Shown here: positions 61,448 through 64,000 of the stretch, in pieces
How the letters are laid out: every line of letters begins with the position of its first letter
How positions within the stretch are numbered: position 1 is the stretch's first letter
Translations under genes and position numbers: made by a program
DNA from: Sphingomonas telluris
Lineage (GTDB): Bacteria; Pseudomonadota; Alphaproteobacteria; Sphingomonadales; Sphingomonadaceae
NCBI RefSeq assembly: GCF_022568775.1
Contig: NZ_JAKZHW010000002.1
Coordinates: 571,501 to 635,500 of the forward strand
DNA length: 64,000 nt
Reading direction: 5' to 3'
Notes under the pieces: model-generated
What the model was told of the DNA's origin: nothing
What the model saw: the letters and a program-made list of their open reading frames with translations, nothing else
Databases searched by the model: none

Positions 61448-61773
61448 CAGTTGATCCTCCGGGCGCGGGCTTCGATGAAATTGTCGCGGTAGACGACCTG
61501 CGACTTGCGGGCGCCGACGCCGAACACGACGATGCCGAGGAAATAGCCGAAGTCGTACCAGCCGCCGTTGTTCGGCACCGCGTAGACCGCGACCTTGTCG
61601 ACGAACAGCGACACGATCCACGCGACCGGGAAGATGAAGCCGTGCCACACGCCGAGCAGGAAGCCGGGTGCCTGCGGCGCGACGGCCGCGCTGTCCTGCG
61701 TCGCCGCGCAGGCCGAGAGGGCGAGGGATGCCGCGAGGATTGCGGCATATGGAGGCCGGAGCGCGCGCGACAC
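61447..61773 (-). CDS. Small lipoprotein-like membrane protein (108 aa)
   Basis: The GTG at 61773 gives 108 residues with a lipoprotein-like N-terminus (PYAAILAASLALSACAATQD, with a lipobox-style LSAC near residue 22). A hydrophobic region follows (GVWHGFIFPVAWIVSLFVDK), then a C-terminal part with GWYDFGYFLGIVVFGVGARK and RDNFIEARARRIN. No strong ribosome binding site is seen, so the start is not certain. It is separated from the 67-residue gene upstream by about 60 bp and overlaps the downstream gene by one base. Function unknown. Confidence 0.6.
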   Translation of the reverse strand: MSRALRPPYAAILAASLALSACAATQDSAAVAPQAPGFLLGVWHGFIFPVAWIVSLFVDKVAVYAVPNNGGWYDFGYFLGIVVFGVGARKSQVVYRDNFIEARARRIN

Positions 61774-61832
61774 CCCGCCGCGCGGGCCCCGGCCTCGTTC
61801 CCCCACCCGGGGACTGTGAAACTGAAGAGCGG

Positions 61833-62036
61833 TCACTGGCCCATCTCCGCCGGCGAGGGCCGGTAGTCGAGCAGGGCCAGGCCGTGGATCGCCAGCAGGA
61901 TGGCGACGATGAACAGGAGTACCGCGCTCTGGCTGCCGTACGCCTCGCCGTCGGCCGTGCGGCGGCGATATTGCCACACGCCCAGCGCGAACAGCGCGGC
62001 GGCCAGCGCAAGCTCGATGACCTGCTGAGTGCTCAC
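61833..62036 (-). CDS. Small two-pass membrane protein (67 aa)
   Basis: The protein begins MSTQQVIELALAAALFALGV, a first span, then QYRRRTADGEAYGSQSA and a second span (VLLFIVAILLAIHGLALLDY), ending PSPAEMGQ. Its start overlaps the stop of the 58-residue gene upstream by 4 nt (ATGA). It is part of the chain of small membrane genes between nrdA and nrdB. No family is recognised. Confidence 0.6.
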   Translation of the reverse strand: MSTQQVIELALAAALFALGVWQYRRRTADGEAYGSQSAVLLFIVAILLAIHGLALLDYRPSPAEMGQ

Positions 62037-62209
62037 TTCGGCAGCAACCCCGCGACGCCGTAGCGTTGCGCGACCTGCAGCAGCTCGGCGCTGAAATAGA
62101 CGGTCGCAACGAACCCGATGAAGTCGAGCAAGACCAGCCCGCCGACGACACCGCCGGCGACCTTCGCGACCTGGCGGGTCCGCTGTGAGATTACTGGCAG
62201 GCCAGGCAT
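62033..62209 (-). CDS. Small single-pass membrane protein (58 aa) overlapping the nrdA end
   Basis: The protein starts MPGLPVISQRTRQVAKVAGG and holds a membrane segment (GGVVGGLVLLDFIGFVATVY), followed by FSAELLQVAQRYGVAGLLPK at the end. Its first 19 bp overlap the end of nrdA in another frame. It is the first of four small membrane genes in a row. No family is recognised, and the start could be later. Confidence 0.55.
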   Translation of the reverse strand: MPGLPVISQRTRQVAKVAGGVVGGLVLLDFIGFVATVYFSAELLQVAQRYGVAGLLPK

Positions 62210-64000
62210 TCGTCGTAGTCCGTGGTCGTGGTGACCTGGATTTCGCGGAGCTCGGGCGTGTTGTCCGCTTCCACCCCGCCGGCGAAACCGGCGCGCTGCA
62301 CCGACTTGGAGCGCAGGTAGTAGAGCGACTTGATGCCCAGCTCCCACGCGCGGAAGTGGAGCATCAGCAGGTCCCACTTGTCGCAGTCGGCCGGGATGAA
62401 CAGGTTCAGCGACTGCGCCTGGTCGATGTAGGGCGTGCGGTCGCCCGCAAGCTCGAGCAGCCAGCGCTGGTCGATCTCGAAGCTGGTCTTGAACACGTCC
62501 TTTTCTTCCTGCGTGAGGAAGTCGAGGTGCTGGACCGAACCGCCCTGCTCGAGGATCGAGTTCCACACCTTGTCGGTGTCCTTGGCCTTGTCCTTCAGCA
62601 GCTTTTCGAGGTGCGGGTTGCGGATCGAGAAGGAGCCCGACAGCGTCTTGTGGGTGTAGACGTTGGCCGGGATCGGCTCGATGCAGGCCGAAGTGCCGCC
62701 ACAGATGATCGAGATCGACGCGGTCGGCGCGATCGCCATCTTGCAGCTGAAGCGCTCCATCACGCCCATGTCCGCGGCGTCCGGGCACGGCCCGCGCTCC
62801 TTGGCGAGCATCATCGACGCTTCGTCGACCTGCGCGCGGATATGCTTGAAGATCTTCATGTTCCACGACTTCGCCATCGCACCCTCGAACGGGATGCCGC
62901 GGGCCTGGAGGAAGGAGTGGAAGCCCATGACGCCGAGGCCGACCGAGCGCTCGCGATCGGCGCTGTACTTGGCCCGCGCCATCTCGTCCGGCGCGCGGGC
63001 GATATAGTCGCTGAGCACGTTGTCGAGGAAGCGCATCACGTCCTCGATGAAAGTCTTGTCCTTGTTCCACTCGTCCCAGGTCTCGAGGTTCAAGGAGCTG
63101 AGGCAGCAGACGGCGGTGCGGTCGACGCCGAGATGGTCCTTGCCGGTCGGAAGGGTGATTTCCGAGCAGAGGTTGGACGTCGTCACCTTGAGGCCGAGAT
63201 CGCGGTGATGCTTCGGCATCGTCTTGTTCACGGCGTCGATGAAGATGATGTACGGCTCGCCGGTCGCGAGGCGGGTCTCCACCAGCTTCTGGAATAGGCT
63301 GCGTGCGTCGACCTTGCCGCGCTCCGATCCGTCCTTCGGGCTGCGCAGCACGAATTCCTCGCCGTTGCGGACCGCTTCCATGAACTCGTCCGTGACGAGC
63401 ACGCCGTGGTGGAGGTTGAGCGCCTTACGGTTGAAGTCGCCGGACGGCTTCCGGATCTCGAGAAATTCCTCGATCTCGGGGTGATTGATGTCGAGATAGC
63501 AGGCGGCCGAGCCGCGACGCAGCGAACCCTGGCTGATCGCCAGCGTGAGGCTGTCCATCACGCGGACGAACGGGATGATGCCGCTGGTCTTGCCGTTGAG
63601 GCCGACCGGCTCACCGATGCCGCGGACGCTGCCCCAATAGGTGCCGATGCCGCCGCCCTTGGAGGCGAGCCACACGTTCTCGTTCCAGGTGCCGACGATG
63701 CCGTCGAGGCTGTCGGAAACGCTGTTCAGATAGCAGCTGATCGGAAGGCCGCGGCCGGTGCCGCCGTTCGACAGCACGGGCGTCGCCGGCATGAACCACA
63801 GCTTCGAGATGTAATCGTAGATCCGCTGCGCGTGGTCGGCGTCGTCGGCGTAGGCCGCGGCGACGCGCGCGAACAGGTCCTGGTTCGTCTCGCCCGGAAG
63901 CAGGTAGCGGTCGCGCAGGGTTTCCTTGCCGAAGTCGGTGAGGAGCGAGTCACGAGACTCGTCGGTCGTGACCTCGAACGCGCGCGCGTCAACCGTCTTG
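62191..64000 (-). CDS. nrdA: Ribonucleotide reductase class Ia alpha subunit, 5' end cut by window edge
   Basis: About 603 residues are visible, open to the right edge with no stop (frame reads KTVDARAFEVTTDESRDS near the edge, so about 40-60 N-terminal residues are missing). Catalytic landmarks are LPISCYLNSVSDSLDG, TSNLCSEITLP (active-site Asn/Cys/Glu), DRTAVCCLSSLNLETW with the redox Cys, and a C-terminal CLACQ dithiol that recharges the active site. A GGGIGTYWGS loop and ATPVLSNGG also match. It makes deoxyribonucleoside diphosphates with NrdB. The cone (ATP allosteric) domain, if any, lies beyond the edge. Confidence 0.96.
   Translation of the reverse strand, partial: KTVDARAFEVTTDESRDSLLTDFGKETLRDRYLLPGETNQDLFARVAAAYADDADHAQRIYDYISKLWFMPATPVLSNGGTGRGLPISCYLNSVSDSLDGIVGTWNENVWLASKGGGIGTYWGSVRGIGEPVGLNGKTSGIIPFVRVMDSLTLAISQGSLRRGSAACYLDINHPEIEEFLEIRKPSGDFNRKALNLHHGVLVTDEFMEAVRNGEEFVLRSPKDGSERGKVDARSLFQKLVETRLATGEPYIIFIDAVNKTMPKHHRDLGLKVTTSNLCSEITLPTGKDHLGVDRTAVCCLSSLNLETWDEWNKDKTFIEDVMRFLDNVLSDYIARAPDEMARAKYSADRERSVGLGVMGFHSFLQARGIPFEGAMAKSWNMKIFKHIRAQVDEASMMLAKERGPCPDAADMGVMERFSCKMAIAPTASISIICGGTSACIEPIPANVYTHKTLSGSFSIRNPHLEKLLKDKAKDTDKVWNSILEQGGSVQHLDFLTQEEKDVFKTSFEIDQRWLLELAGDRTPYIDQAQSLNLFIPADCDKWDLLMLHFRAWELGIKSLYYLRSKSVQRAGFAGGVEADNTPELREIQVTTTTDYDECLACQ

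Overview
The window is GC-rich, densely packed, reads as a chromosome, and fits an alphaproteobacterium of the family Sphingomonadaceae. The signs are a very large NAD-dependent glutamate dehydrogenase of the 180-kDa class, a protein with the PEPxxWA-CTERM sorting signal typical of sphingomonads, a NodT-type RND efflux operon, a class Ia ribonucleotide reductase, and many small sphingomonad-type secreted or membrane proteins. Genus is not resolved.

Layout. 1-1.9 kb: a small accessory block (SRAP/HMCES-type abasic-site protein cut by the left edge, XRE regulator, small membrane protein) lying against the 3' side of tRNA-Thr(CGT). 2-9 kb: PAS-fold protein, NAD-glutamate dehydrogenase, ATP-grasp enzyme. 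9-12.7 kb, minus strand: acyl-CoA ligase, ferrochelatase, acetoacetyl-CoA reductase and ribbon-helix-helix protein in one tight operon. 12.7-17.3 kb, plus: lgt, MidA-type methyltransferase, GNAT and pgeF with 4-nt overlaps and non-ATG starts, then a transsulfuration-family PLP enzyme. 17.3-19.8 kb, minus: CDP-alcohol phosphotransferase, nucleotidyltransferase and HAD phosphatase, divergent from 19.9-23.4 kb, an Mla-type lipid transporter. 23.4-28.4 kb: aminopeptidase N, a DUF6491-like lipoprotein, a DMT exporter and a threonine aldolase. 28.4-31.5 kb: BlaI-type repressor with twin operators, an M56 peptidase and a secreted protein; the last two share a 29-residue repeat. 31.5-38.8 kb: TetR-controlled RND pump. 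38.8-46.4 kb: tRNA-Thr(GGT), PEP-CTERM protein, M24 peptidase, and a 1500-residue cadherin/RTX protein. 46.5-53 kb: oligopeptidase, M1-like secreted metallopeptidase, thioesterase, degenerate nuclease-like protein and PPK2. 53-58 kb: a Crp-type regulator and a run of small orphan genes ending in a ScyD-like propeller protein. 58.1-60.1 kb: an AT-rich two-gene insert (SIR2-like protein, frameshifted, plus an NDT/TIR-like nucleotide-binding protein) directly behind nrdB. 60.1-64 kb: nrdA and nrdB with four small membrane proteins between them; nrdA runs off the right edge.

The best candidates for an undescribed system are the NDT/SIR2 pair attached to the ribonucleotide reductase operon, which looks like an NAD-targeting defence module, and the BlaI/M56 operon in which a 29-residue repeat replaces the usual beta-lactam sensor and recurs in a secreted partner. 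All assignments rest on motifs read by eye; no database search was run.
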